Shown here piece after piece: positions 45,203 to 55,967 of a stretch of DNA of 64,000 bases (position 1 is the stretch's first letter; every line of letters starts with the position of its first letter). The DNA lies in contig CAIIXF020000004.1 of NCBI GenBank assembly GCA_903813345.2, forward strand, positions 27,593,985-27,657,984, in the 5' to 3' direction. The position numbers were made by a program, and so were the translations under genes. Below the pieces are notes generated by a model, which worked only from the letters and a program-made list of their open reading frames with translations, was not told the origin of the DNA and ran no database searches. This stretch comes from Owenia fusiformis. Its lineage: Eukaryota; Annelida; Polychaeta; Sabellida; Oweniidae.

Positions 45203-45643
45203 CTATGCATGTTTTGCTTTTGCATGTTTCCACATCGCCGCGCGACTTAAGGTAACGAAGCCATAATATTCGCATACTTTCGCAGCTTTGGGGTTATGCA
45301 ACTTTTGATGTTCGGATAAATATCGTTTTGCTTTAAAATGTTTAGCACATACGGCACACTTGTATTGGCTGATTTTTATCCCGCATGTATCGATATGGTC
45401 CTTTCTACTCTTTCTAGACAAAAAGGATTTGTCACATTTTGAACACACAAACGGTCTATCCTTCGTGTGATTACTTCTTATATGATCAGACAAATGTTCT
45501 TTTCTGGAAAATTCAGAAGTGCAATACTCGCAAAAGAATCGATAGCGTTTTTTACTTGTTTTGGAACACTCAGGGGTCGGCAAATTCATTGTTGAAGACG
45601 TTGCGGTGCTGCATCCTGATGTACTTGGATTTGTTTCACTCAA
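45203..45643 (-). CDS. C2H2 zinc-finger protein carried by the Transib-like element
   Basis: 147 codons including the stop, opening with LSETNPSTSGCS; the first codon is TTG, so the true start is upstream. A Ser/Thr-rich leader is followed by four finger-like units. Finger 1 is FFCEYCTSEFSRKEHLSDHI. Finger 2 starts FVCSKCDKSF and has a Cys in place of the last His. Finger 3 is YKCAVCAKHFKAKRYLSEHQ. The fourth is degenerate (VCEYYGF, Tyr for the second Cys). The start could be the mirrored ATGGCGGACA at the right TIR (46255 leftwards), which has a GTGAGT donor. The frame between passes a G14 tract at 45750-45763, and I could not join it cleanly: two good-looking frames meet at about 45650. Likely function is nuclear DNA binding. 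Confidence 0.75.
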   Translation of the reverse strand: MSETNPSTSGCSTATSSTMNLPTPECSKTSKKRYRFFCEYCTSEFSRKEHLSDHIRSNHTKDRPFVCSKCDKSFLSRKSRKDHIDTCGIKISQYKCAVCAKHFKAKRYLSEHQKLHNPKAAKVCEYYGFVTLSRAAMWKHAKAKHA

Positions 45644-46225
45644 ACAGCCGGTACCCTCAACCGTACTGGGGTCATAGGTGTCATTATGCTCAATTGAGGC
45701 GGTGGTGGCGTCGTATTCGAAGTGTTTCCACCTACCAGTACATCATCCAGGGGGGGGGGGGGGATCTAGAGGTACGATACCGAACATCTGGAAATATTAT
45801 TGTTCTTATGTTATCAGTATGACCTATAATATAGGGTAATATTAACAAATGAATAAAGCACCGGTGCGTTCCCAAATATTGGCCTAATATGACCGGTGCG
45901 TTACAACTAGATTTAGTGATATCTCATAAAACTGACCACCATTTAACTCCTAAACTGACACAATTTTGCATGCAACCATAAGGATCATGTTGATAAGATA
46001 TATTCTCACACAATCTAGGAATACTCTGTATATTTCATAAAAAGAATAAAAAACATCAAAATATTTTAATGTTGCTTGTGCTTTTACATCTTGTTTGCAT
46101 TATATAGGCTAGTTATCACTGATCTAATCGATCTGGATCATTCCTTAATATATTGTACTTTGAATGGTACATAGGAGTTCTTCGTACCTAATCACGAAAC
46201 ATCGTAAATCAAAAATTTCTACTCA

Positions 46226-46255
46226 CGTCCATTACGCATTTATCATTGTCCGCCA
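46226..46255 (-). CDS. Putative first exon at the element's right end
   Basis: Minus strand: ATGGCGGACAATG and so on, encoding MADNDKCVMD, followed by the donor GTGAGT. It mirrors the left-end start (MADRNV), because the inverted terminal region includes the start codon. It probably leads to the zinc-finger gene, but the phase does not fit the best-looking acceptor (CTGGTAG at about 45733). Confidence 0.4.
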
Positions 46256-46485
46256 TTTTTCTTCACTGCGGAGTGTTACAATTTAAGTGTAACGCACCGG
46301 GGTCGATCCCCGATGCGGTATGGTTGCTCACCGTGACCTTATGACATCATAATAGCAAACAGTTACTTTGAAAACATTGAAAACACAATTTATGTTTGTC
46401 TATCTACTCAACTTATTTTACATATTTTATCATAACTTATCTATACATTATATTTTGCCCTTTTATTGAGTAAGATAAATAAGGG

Positions 46486-46622
46486 TTATGTACTGGGAGG
46501 TTTTGGATACAGGTTTTATCCCAAGGGAAATATGTGTATATCCCGAGGGACCACAGGGACCGAGGGATATACACATATTTCCCGAGGGATAAACCCTGTA
46601 TCCAAAACCGACCGTACATAAC
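46486..46622. repeat. Palindromic repeat family, copy B
   Basis: TTATGTACTGGGAGGTTTTGG at the left, CCAAAACCGACCGTACATAA at the right. The halves are inverted repeats meeting at GAGGGACCACAGGGACCGAG. This is the best-preserved copy. A further inverted pair (GATGGATACAGCGTGTATCCATC) follows at 46840-46862. Confidence 0.9.
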
Positions 46623-47457
46623 AGATGTATTTCATACCCACTGATGTTCTAGGTACGTCATATACCTTATAAAGTTCCAAAATTCAAAAATATACTTAAG
46701 ATACGCATTTTCTTGGTGTTATAAAGTGGTGTTATAAAGTGGTTTTTTAAGTTTCTGAGATTTTCAAACTCATATAACTCATATTTTGAAAAATAAAATT
46801 TGAAAAAAATGTGAAAAAAAATTTCAGGAGCGGGACCAGGATGGATACAGCGTGTATCCATCCCGCCCCGGGCCTTGGCTAGATACAGAATATATTCCCG
46901 CTCGTTATGTATCTAGAACCTCAGTAGGTATGAAATACATATTATTATCCCATGGATACTAAATAATTGTGGGGATAACAACACAGGATAATTTTGGTAT
47001 ACGACACTAAAATCGTATCTGATCCATATGAAGTGATATCTAATCGTATCCGACGGATACTATTTTTTCATAAGTTTTGAATTTCCCGCCTAAATGGGTT
47101 GACAAATAACAGCCTTGCCTGATTGAACTGCAAGAATATAGTTCCAAGTATTACCGGGCTTAATAAGATGATTTAGATGTCTTCATGTAATCACTTTGTA
47201 TAAAACGTGCTCAATTTGAGTAAATTCTTCACACATTTTGAATTAAATGTTGTTTTATTGATTTTGTTTTGCTTTTATGTGCAGGCTTTTCTTAGAACAC
47301 GCGTAGTAATATTAAGCAAATATTTCATTCTATGGAGGGCAATACCTGTTCATCTTTCAATGATTTTTGCAGCATGTATTGCCCGCAGCCCGAAATAAAT
47401 CTTTCTCCAACTGAATAGGTTAAGTAAAACTCAGAACATATATTTCTTTTCACAGGA
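46623..47457. other. Repeat-associated sequence, no gene seen
   Basis: AT-rich, with the ATACATAACGAGCGGGA-type palindrome arms of the same repeat family to about 46945, then unremarkable sequence. Confidence 0.4.
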
Positions 47458-47579
47458 GAAAATCTGGTAAAAAGAAAGTCAATGTACCACAAACGATGCT
47501 ATGACAGCATAAAGCGAGATCCCAAATCTGACAGTTTCGATAACTCATTTGAAGAGGCTTTCAAGAAATTATTACTTTG
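47458..47579 (+). pseudogene. Exon-like fragment with MYHKRCYDSIKR motif, unknown family
   Basis: The acceptor TTTTCACAG ends at 47455. The frame reads ENLVKRKSMYHKRCYDSIKR, then SFDNSFEEAFKKLLL and TGA. A YHxxCY motif followed by basic and then EEAF helices is what I recall near the N-terminus of the uncharacterised multi-copy family (a zinc-binding region). Following frames at about 47660-47790 (DAVEKYAKDWVGREHELELA) and 47789-47980 (SEHSQPSQLQQDIAVKVIED) may be further pieces of the same broken gene. Confidence 0.35.
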
Positions 47580-48261
47580 AAGACATTAATGACATATTAA
47601 TTGAACTATTATCAGAAAACATGAGGTCTAAAAATGTATAATTTTTGAATTAATTTTATGGAGATATAATAAAAAATATTTTTTGATGCTGTTGAAAAAT
47701 ATGCTAAGGATTGGGTTGGACGTGAGCATGAGCTGGAACTTGCAAACTGTTCTTTCATTTTAATAATAAGTGATGATATAAATTAAATGTGATAGTAAAA
47801 TTATTACTCTTGGCAAGGGCTCTTTCTGAGCACTCACAGCCTTCACAATTGCAACAGGACATTGCTGTCAAGGTGATTGAAGATTCTGAAGAGATCATAG
47901 ATTTAAATAGTACCTTGTCCACAGATGATTTTTTATGTCACCAAAGTGACGTATTTAGGTTGTTGGAGGTTGGATATTAAAAAACAAGCACAATCAAAAA
48001 GGAAAATAAAAGATGTATTCAGTGAATAGGATGACAAAAAATTCAAAGAAATACCTGTTTCAATCTTACTTAAAACATAATAACTATTTCAGCGACACAG
48101 TTCAGACAGCAATGAGTGTATCAAGCTAAGGATTGCTTTCTGGCGGCCATTGTGAACGTTTTGAGATAATTTTATTGCAATTCCAGAAAAGCCACTTAAT
48201 GGAATTACTTCAAATTTTCAAAGCTCCCATTGAGCTCCATTATAAAAATGGATTTTTCAAA

Positions 48262-48519
48262 CTTAATAATGTATAATTCTACGTGTCAGTGATGAGAGCC
48301 CTGTAATTGACCCAGTCAGTGAGAGCCCTGTAATTGGCCCAGTCAGTGATGCGAGCCCTGTAATTGGCCCAGTCAGTGATGCGAGCCCTGTAATTGAACC
48401 AGTCTGTGAGAGGCCTCAAAAGGATCAATCTGTCGATCAGTTGAGATTCATTGGATCAATTAATGTAAAAGGTAACACATTCACTCCCTTACAAGTTAAG
48501 GAAATCATTACAGAATGAA
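48262..48519 (+). other. Open frame with in-frame 30-bp tandem repeat
   Basis: Four near-identical 30-bp units (one 27 bp) encode VSDASPVIGP decapeptides. The frame continues to QSVDQLRFIGSINVKGNTFT and stops at TGA. Units keep the reading frame, which suggests the repeat arose while it was coding. No ATG is in frame, so it would be an internal exon. The product is unknown. Confidence 0.5.
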
Positions 48520-48782
48520 TTTCTATGAAATCCCCCAAATTTGAAGGTTTAAAGCTTGGAAAGATACATGCAAGAATAGACTGACAGCTTCAAATTTTAC
48601 TTGTATTAAATCTTGGTTGGTCAAGGCCATTACTGGACTCAAAAAAAGAAACTGTTATGACTAGTTGGAGGAAATCTGGCATCATGGCTGCCATCGAAGC
48701 CGCCAGTGAGTGATGACCTTGATCAACCATGATGGATGATTTCCTAGTCTTTTAACAAGCCTTTTGGTGAGTGGCTTGTCAA

Positions 48783-48899
48783 TGCTTTAACTGTCGGAAC
48801 TTTGGTCATTCAGCTAGACAATGTACAGCACCTATAAATCCATCACATAAAAGCTCCTTGTTATATCATAAACAATGGATGATGTTACACTACAGAAAA
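48783..48899 (+). other. CCHC zinc-knuckle-bearing frame
   Basis: The frame contains CFNCRNFGHSARQC, an exact Cys-x2-Cys-x4-His-x4-Cys knuckle as in retroelement nucleocapsids and some cellular RNA-binding proteins. It is 30-odd codons long between stops. It is probably a gag or ORF1 remnant, but nothing else of that gene is recognised. Confidence 0.45.
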
Positions 48900-49220
48900 T
48901 CATGAGTCATCCTATCGGTGATGTACCTGCATCATTGTTTCATTAAGATGTAGTTTCAAGTGAACAAATAAGGCAAATCTTACATGCATTTATTAAGTCT
49001 GGAAATGAAAAAAGAATTTCAAATACCATAGGTTACCGAAACAAGGACAGGAGTAGGAAGACAAAAAGTTATCCTACATACATGTATATCCTAACATATG
49101 TGTGTGCGATTTTGTTAACTAAAAGCATATTGCACTTGCTTATGGCAGTTTTGCAAGCAAGTGATCATTTTGCATTTTATGTTTTTTTGAATGATTTTTG
49201 CTATAACTAAAAAGGATTTT

Positions 49221-49381
49221 GTGAAAAAATGGCAGCCATGGCTGTTCAATGGGATTTAAACAAAATAGGAGTGCTGCAAGAGTTGCAGCTATATATTAAA
49301 AATAATGATGAGAGTAATTGTAAACTTCAAGATCTGATCATTAAATTAGTCAATAGAAATACTTGTTTTACATCATATTGA
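49221..49381 (+). other. Short open frame, unknown
   Basis: ATG at 49221 gives MAAMAVQWDLNKIGVLQELQ and about 30 more residues. It has no known motif. It lies 200 bp upstream of the Merlin-like remnant and has no clear link to it. Confidence 0.2.
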
Positions 49382-49585
49382 AATCATGAAAGGATTTTTG
49401 GGTTGGCCTTATGAAATACAATTTGCAATCAAACAAGAGCAATCAATATAAATAGCCAGCCTTATACTATAAGGATTTTTTGTTTTAATTTTTTTGTTTT
49501 AATATTTTTTTTGGCTTACAACCGATTTTTTTTGGCGCAAAAATAATATTTTAGCGATGAATGTGAGTGTATCGGCAAATTTTTA

Positions 49586-49912
49586 TTGTTCATATTCACT
49601 TGCAAATATGCCACGAAAGAAGGAACCGATTGGAAATTTCTGGAACTGCAATCAAGTATTACCATAGCAGATTTCACAAATCCATGGAATTTCTTCAATT
49701 TATTCTTGATGGCTACTCCATTAACCTTAATAGGATGGCTACACGATAATGGGCTCATTGGCAATGATTTACCTGGTGAGATGATTGCAATGGAACCTTG
49801 AAATTGAGAAAGAAAGCGTGTATCAATAGTTACGCCTTCAGGTGTTAAAGGTAAAAAACACAAGTTTTCTATTAGGAAAGGCACAATTTTTGATAGATCG
49901 CACTATTTGGAA
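49586..49912 (+). pseudogene. Merlin/IS1595-like transposase N-terminal remnant
   Basis: The first frame has SSITIADFTNPWNFF then LTLIGWLHDNGLIGNDLPGE. After frame breaks another reads VTPSGVKGKKHKFSIRKGTI then FDRSHY. The order 'I.WL...GL.....' followed by 'K...R.SIRKGS.F..SH' is the N-terminal, normally zinc-ribbon, part of IS1595/ISXO2-type transposases used by Merlin elements. The Cys pairs of the ribbon and the DDE core are missing, so it is a dead fragment. Confidence 0.5.
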
Positions 49913-50895
49913 CCATATATTATGGTATTTATAAAATTAAAATACTTATTTATTGAATTTAAACATTCAGTTACCATGTGATATTTTAATATGATTTTGA
50001 ATTAAAACATTTCAACAAATGTCCTTAGTCTGTAAGAAATTGATACACTTTTGATACATCAGAGAGAATAACTTTTTTGCTGAGGAGAAAAATTAATAAA
50101 TTCCTTAAAAAGCATCGTGTTCAAAACATTGGAGAGGTTTCGATAAAGTTTTTTTTTAAAAACATATATGTAAACTTCTACTTGAAATTGATTTTCATGA
50201 ATTGTTACCAGGTGGTTTTTAGTGTTGTAATGCATATTTGTCAATTGGTGAATGCAGATAAAATATTTGCTGCATTGTAACCTGTAGATTTTCAACTCAA
50301 CATCTAGCTCTTGTGGCATGGTGTTCCACAAACAACACCGTTTAATGTGGTTCATCACAGGAAAAAGTGAATAATTTCACATTTCGTATAAAAGTTGAGT
50401 TGAGAAAGTGGCCACCCCCAATTTCTCAAGAATAGGTGTAGGTGTCTACACAAGATTTCTATCATTCAGCTTACCAGAGATGCTGTGAAGCAATAGTTTC
50501 AAATGCAATAGTACACAACAAATCTTCCCAAGGATGAGGACAAAGAGGAAATAAATGTTCAGCTTCCTCAAAATGGCCATACTCAAATAGTGCGCCAAGA
50601 ATTCATACGACGTGCATTTGGGGTATAGGCAAGGATAAACTTAAATAAATAAACATAAATAAAAATAGAATGTTGTGAGGGATGTCTTTAAAAGAAATAT
50701 GAATTACTAGAATCCTCTGATGTAATATTTGCACTCATTACATCTCTGAAAGGAACCCCTTGGGCCATGGGTATTTTATCTAAAACAAACTAAACTTCAA
50801 TTTGTAAATTACACATTAGCATCATATGACACTTGTCATAATGGTCCTTCATCAACTTTATTAATACTTGTTGTAAGGGTCCTGAATCTCTAAGA
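49913..50895. other. No gene seen
   Basis: AT-rich. It contains short inverted matches such as 50077-50170 frames with Lys/Phe-rich low complexity. No supported feature. Confidence 0.4.
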
Positions 50896-51330
50896 AGGAC
50901 ATGTACCAACCAGTTGGCAATGATATCAAAGAACAGATATACAACGGTCCAAATAAACCCCCAATGCCAGCAGCTGCAGCTGAGAAAGGTACATTGTCAA
51001 CTGAGTTGTTGATGGAACAGAAGGTTGTAGTAAATCGTGCAGAGGCAGTTGATTTTGACTTCCTTAAGGATGTCACAACAAACCCTTTGGTTCCAGAATA
51101 TGGTGGTTACAACACTAAGATTACCAGAGAGCAAGGTCAATCAATCAAACCTGCAACTGAGACTAACTATAGACCTCTAATAGACATGAAACCTTCAGAC
51201 CCAAACACCATGATGACAACAATGGTTGAAGCCCAGCGATTTACAAATGCATGTGGGCAAATCTACACTATATCTACAAATGACCAGCAGATGTATAGAG
51301 TGGCAGTACATTTACAATGGTACTATCCAG

Positions 51331-51931
51331 GAGTCCGTTTTTGTACCGTTTGTAGTAACGAACGTTCGCAATTCGTAAATTCGTAAATATTTAAAAAGTT
51401 ACGAATGAGTTACGAATTCGTATAGTTGGGAATGGATCATTTTTGTACGCTTTCGTAAGTCATTCGTAGCTTTCCAATTGTTTAGAGTAAGATTTACGAA
51501 TTGGTTGACGTCATATTCCACAGTTGTCAGGACAGATAGTACAACAAACAGGGTTGATCAAAATAATAAAACCAGTCATACAATAAGAACTTTATAAAAA
51601 TAAAGATTCCATGAAAAGTACTAAAATAGATATAGAAATAGGTTGATAATACGTTGATGACGGTGTTGCCCTTTGTGGTCTCTGATTTAGAATGACAAAA
51701 CGTCACAAATCACAATATAAATGAATAAATAAGAGGCCGTTCGCAAAGTTACGAAAGGGTCAGAGGTGGTATTAAATCTACGAACGAAAACAGGCATGAC
51801 GTCACTATTTTCGTAAATTTACGAATTGTTCGTAACTTTACGAATCTTACGAAAATGCAACTTTGCAAAATTCGCAAATTAAACAATGGACTTACGAACG
51901 TTCGTTACTACGAACGGTACAAAAACGGTGC
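51331..51931. mobile_element. 601-bp MITE with 37-bp TIRs inside the uncharacterised gene
   Basis: The left and right ends match in inverted orientation over CCGTTTTTGTACCGTTYGTA followed by GTAACGAACGTTCG, with one mismatch and a 1-base gap at the tip. CCAG stands on both sides (51327-51330, 51932-51935), a possible 4-bp duplication. With that edge, the host frame resumes exactly. The edge is not unique, because the terminal 3-4 bases of the TIRs differ. The interior repeats TTACGAA/TTCGTAA many times. Confidence 0.88.
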
Positions 51932-52188
51932 CCAGATTTGTTTCCTAAATTCATAAACAGACTGGGTGGGATGCACATGTTGATGAGTTTTTTAGGCTGT
52001 GTTGGTCACCTCATGGATGAAAGTGGACTCGAGGATGTGCTAGGATCTACATGTGCTCTAAGGATGATAATTGAGGAATTACTTAAATATATTGTTCAGA
52101 GTACCAATAGCTATGATGAAATGATGAAGGAGCTTTCTGATTTGTCATCTGCAAGTTCCACATGTCAACACTGGATTGACAATTTGAT

Positions 52189-52773
52189 TTTTTTAGTTAT
52201 GGTTTCTTTATTTTACTTTACAAAATTATCTACAAATGACAGGGCCGAGGCTGAAATCAGCATTATTGGCCCTGTTAATACAAAGTTTATTCAAATTTAC
52301 AAAATAGCAACAAAATGACTACCGACATGTATGTATGCATGGCAGGAATGTGTTAAAACTGTATAATTATATCAATGCATTCACACAAAAAGGATGTAAA
52401 ATGCTTCAATATTGAAGAATTGCATGTTATGCTAACTCCATCTCTGCCATACATTAAGATCTTCAGCATTTGCTCTATGGAGCATCCTGTAAAGAAAATG
52501 TTCATTTCAGGCATGTTCCTGAGTTCCCCCCAAAGTTTCTCTCTTATAACATTCAACAGAGGGCATTTGAAGATTAGATGCTTTGTAGTTTGTTGTTTAA
52601 AACAACAGATGCATTTGGGACTGTCAATACCTTGAAAATTATGTTGAAAAAGATGACCAGTAAAAATGAAATCACATCTTGTTCTATTCAGTAAAATTTC
52701 TTCTTTTCTTGTAAGATCCAGGTTTGTGGTTGATAAATGCTTCATTCTTCCTGAATATTTACGTAAATTGGTT
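52189..52773 (-). mobile_element. 5'-truncated LINE insertion with 13-bp target duplication
   Basis: The 13-bp sequence TTGACAATTTGAT is present at 52176-52188 and 52774-52786. A T run follows the left copy, which is the poly(A) tail of a minus-strand element. The minus-strand frame inside (about 52353-52772) has NRTRCDFIFTGHLFQHNF, then CICCFKQQTTKHLIFKCPLL, a C-x2-C...H-x4-C finger. This finger closes the reverse-transcriptase protein of many non-LTR elements. Only about 140 codons and the 3' UTR were inserted, the usual 5' truncation. Confidence 0.92.
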
Positions 52774-53389
52774 TTGACAATTTGATCAAACCTGTGTTGA
52801 TCATGATACTGTTCTCTAGAGCAGAAAGAGAAGCAGACTGGTTGCTCCATCTTTGGGCTGTGAAAGCAATGATGCCATACTTCTTTGCTGCAGAGCATTT
52901 AAATTATACTAGGTATGGACTTTATTATCTCTGGGACATGGAGCGGCTTCCAGATCCTGTCCTGCGGCACTTCCTGAGGGGGGAACATGTCACCAGGCAC
53001 AATCCAGGGTTGTGGAATGGAATGTGGTCCGATATGTTCATAGAGACCACATTCATGAGGTATGCCCACGGACCAGGGGAATTGTCGGAAGAACACTGAA
53101 GCCATCTACCTTGAAGAGGTGGGCACAGAGCCTCCATATTTGTAGTCAGTTAAACAAAGACCTTGCAAACTTGAAAGAATCAAAGCCTAATATAATCGTC
53201 TCAACACAGAAAAAGAAGGGCCAGTGAGGATTCGCTCAGACAAGGAGACAAAGGCTAAGGAAGTGTCTTATAAACTGCTTTGATCCTATGGATCCTGTTA
53301 CTCATCCAACAGGTGGCCTGGTGAATATTTTAGGTAGTGGTGCTTGGTTTACTGGACAAAAATAAAAATAAAGGGAGTGACATGGCAGA

Positions 53390-53620
53390 TATTGGTGTGC
53401 GGTTGGATCAATATGTTGCCAAAGACTTGAGGTAGACAAACTAGACAAGTTTTTCAATGTGATGGCTTTCTCATGTGTGAGCTGAGATTGCCCAAAGGGC
53501 ACAGTCTATATTGGAGTGCGGATGCATCAATATGTTGCCAAAGACTTGACAGGTAGACCAGCTAGACATGTTTTTTACATTGTGATGGCTTGTCTGATGT
53601 ATGAGCTGAGAATGCTCAGG
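53390..53620. repeat. ~124-bp direct tandem duplication
   Basis: TCAATATGTTGCCAAAGACTTGA occurs at about 53409 and 53530 with matching flanks (GACAxxTTTTTxxA, GTGATGGCTT, GAGCTGAGA). Several substitutions are seen. The stretch from 53621 to 55621 shows no gene I can support. Confidence 0.8.
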
Positions 53621-55621
53621 GCCGTTTCATGAAGGTGATCCGATTAGTAGACTTGAAGGTGTCTTTCTAACTGCACAGGAATTCCACAAACAACTTATTT
53701 ACCTGCGAGATGTTTTTAACAATCTGTATAATAAACAGACATATAGAGAAGTGGGGATCCAGAAAATATTATTCACAATGAAATCATAGACCTTTCTTTT
53801 TCAACTGAAATTGACAATTCTTTTGAAACGTTCACACCTCTCCAAAACAAATTGTGGTGAAAAAAATGCAACTTAGAACAACAGAAGTCACATATTCAGA
53901 TATCTATGATGGAAATGTTTGGCATGAATGGAATGAATGTGGAAACAATGACTGTGATGTGATGTGCCATATAACTGTATGCTCGAGAAGGAACCTTCTC
54001 TAGAGACAACTTTAAGAGCTACTGGATCAGATAATGAACGTTGCATAGTTAACAGCATGAGTAAATACTTCTAGCTAAAATATATTTATTACTAGCTCTA
54101 ATTCCAGATTCAAAACTCCACAAGAAAGTGAAACTAGTATGTTTGAATCTTCGTTTCATGGCTGGCACAGGAAAAATATAGCTCAAATATCAAACCAGCA
54201 CCCTGGATTCCTACCATAAGATTGTCTGTTATTTTGCAAACAAACATGTCCATTACTTTTACTACACCTGCATGTGGACGCCTTAATATCCTTGATTAAC
54301 TGGATTTACAAGATTTTATCCTTGAACATGCAGCATCTGTAGCCACCAAAATTACTGTGTGAAGATAAGATGATTGAATGATCTTTCTGTACCTCCCTAT
54401 TGTGTCATTGTACCATGTTATGTCTCTCTACAGACCCAAAAGAACCTTGCATAACATTCAGAAGATGCTTTTTCAAGGTTATAACGAATGATTGGCTTCA
54501 CTTATTAGGTTATGACGAACCATGAGATTTAGACAACCCATACATATTCTGGCTCGCTTATTAGAAGGGGCTTTAAAAAACAGATTATTTTTTCCATTTT
54601 AAGTCTGACATGTGTGATTATAAATCACACATGCACACCATTACAAATTAAACTGAGAATTATTTATATGTGATAATAGAATAATTTGTTAAAGGTTCCT
54701 CTATTTAAAAGTGATGGACGGCTTTTAATTAGTTTCGAGCAAAACTGATTAAAATTCGAATTAATTAATTTAATTAAACTTTAATTAAATATATATTATC
54801 ATTATCATATTAACAAGATATAGTTTAACCTTCGTATGAATGTAAACATGCAAAAATGATGTGACATTGTCAGGTAGCACTTTCCTCATGGCAGAATGTA
54901 TGTTAGAAGATTAGATGTACATACACACAATAAGGCGAGAGCAATAGGTAAACTTTTTATTAAGTATATTTTATTGCAAATTATCAGTTCAAAATACAAA
55001 TTAAATACAAGTGTCTGTGATATGTCATCTCATATTCTGGATCTATAGCCAGATCCTGAAATCAGGATTAAAAAACAACATCCCATATTGTTTAGCGTGT
55101 TAACAGGTGTGAGAACTCAACCTGGCAGAGTAGCTAACTCAAGAAAATCATTTATGGTTGTTGCCACTGCCAATGCCATGGTACAGCGTATACCCCCAAT
55201 GGTAATTGTAAACTATCACTCAAATGTAAAGTTTGGAATTTAACACAACCCAGAACAAACCATAATTCATTCCAATTTAAAGTATACAACTTATACAGCA
55301 CTCATGGTCAATATGTTGCTACAGTATTCAATGAAACAAGTAATTGTGAAATTTATATGATCTATAAATAACAATGTTCTACTGAACAACATTCCTTATG
55401 TATATAAAGTATATTGAATAACTGATAAGGGAAAGTAACATTTCTCTAGTACCTCCTTTTCCAAACACTTAAACTGAACATAAGTCTGTTCTCATAAGTC
55501 GTTCCTTGAATTCTGTAGTTATTGTTCATATTTTTATACTTTCATGCTATTAAATAGCAAAATTGTATATGAATATAAATTAATATGAAATCCACTTTGA
55601 TGTGGGATAAATAAAAATATG

Positions 55622-55962
55622 TATTTCATACTTGAGTGGGTTTGGGGTAGATATCAGCCGGGAATATATATCATATCTGAAGAGCAGGCAGGATATATTG
55701 TATATGTCCCGCTGTAGGCCAAATGTGGGCAGATATAATATATCCATCCCCCTCCTGGGAATTTTTCAAAAGTTTAAAAATTTAAATTTCAGAAGTTTAA
55801 AATTTTTCAAAAAGTTTAAATGTTACAATTCTATTGTATTGAACTGAAGGGATATTATGAAAATGTTAAATATAAATTGTGCTTTTACAGTATAGGCCTA
55901 TCTTGTCATTTGAAAAAGTGGTAAAGGTTATATCTACCCCAAACCCACTCAAGTATGAGATA
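55622..55962. repeat. Inverted-repeat element (33-bp arms), 341 bp
   Basis: The left arm TATTTCATACTTGAGTGGGT continues TTGGGGTAGATAT. The right arm is its reverse complement with one mismatch. The interior holds CCGGGAATATATATC-type inverted pieces and an AAGTTTAAAxTTT repeat (55765-55825). It directly abuts palindromic copy C and may be one composite unit with it. Confidence 0.8.
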
Positions 55963-55967
55963 CACCA

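Larger units (their letters stand above)
40506..46335. mobile_element. 5830-bp DNA transposon with Transib/RAG-like termini, carrying two convergent genes
   Basis: The termini are exact inverted repeats for CACGGTGAGCAACCATA. They continue imperfectly (CGCAYCGGGGATCG, then CCGGTGCGTTACACTT) to about 50 bp. The perfect 5-bp repeat ACCTT flanks the element (40501-40505, 46336-46340). Transib and ProtoRAG elements have CAC-type ends (CACWRTG is typical) and 5-bp duplications. Subterminal CCGGTGCGTTAC motifs recur at both ends (about 40540, 40573, 40960, 40993, 45862, 45893, 46291), like transposase-binding repeats. Each TIR leads into an ATGGCGGACA start, so two genes run inward. No RAG1/Transib core or other transposase is visible. 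A mariner is nested inside. Confidence 0.85.
50896..53360 (+). pseudogene. Uncharacterised multi-copy protein family, large C-terminal part, twice interrupted
   Basis: Coding blocks in order: 50901-51330 (MKPSDPNTMMTTMVEAQRFT, TNDQQMYRVAVHLQWYYP); then after a MITE, 51936-52188 (FINRLGGMHMLMSFLGCVGH, GLEDVLGST, WIDNLI); then after a LINE fragment, 52787-53096 (RAEREADWLLHLWAVKAMMP, RLPDPVLRHFLRGEHVTRHN, PGLWNGMWSDMFIE); then frame-shifted (about 53079) TLKPSTLKRWAQSL, and again shifted (about 53236) RLRKCLINCFDPMDPVTHPT. Leaving out either insertion keeps the frame. A block between GLEDVLGST and ALRMIIEELL seems deleted compared with what I recall of the family. Homologues, as I remember them, are numerous unnamed proteins in corals, molluscs and lancelets. 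No enzymatic motif is recognised. Its multi-copy spread suggests a mobile element or a rapidly expanded host family. Confidence 0.6.

Noticed and set aside
40506-46335. A RAG1/RAG2-like locus
   Set aside because: Only the termini and duplication length resemble Transib/ProtoRAG. No RAG1 catalytic motifs, ring finger or kelch repeats were found on either strand.
49516-49884. 122-codon minus-strand frame
   Set aside because: The plus strand shows a better family match (SIRKGT...SH of Merlin/IS1595), so this is its shadow.
52774-52898. Start of the minus-strand LINE frame beyond 52773
   Set aside because: This part lies outside the 13-bp duplication and is antisense to the host gene. Only 52189-52773 belongs to the LINE.
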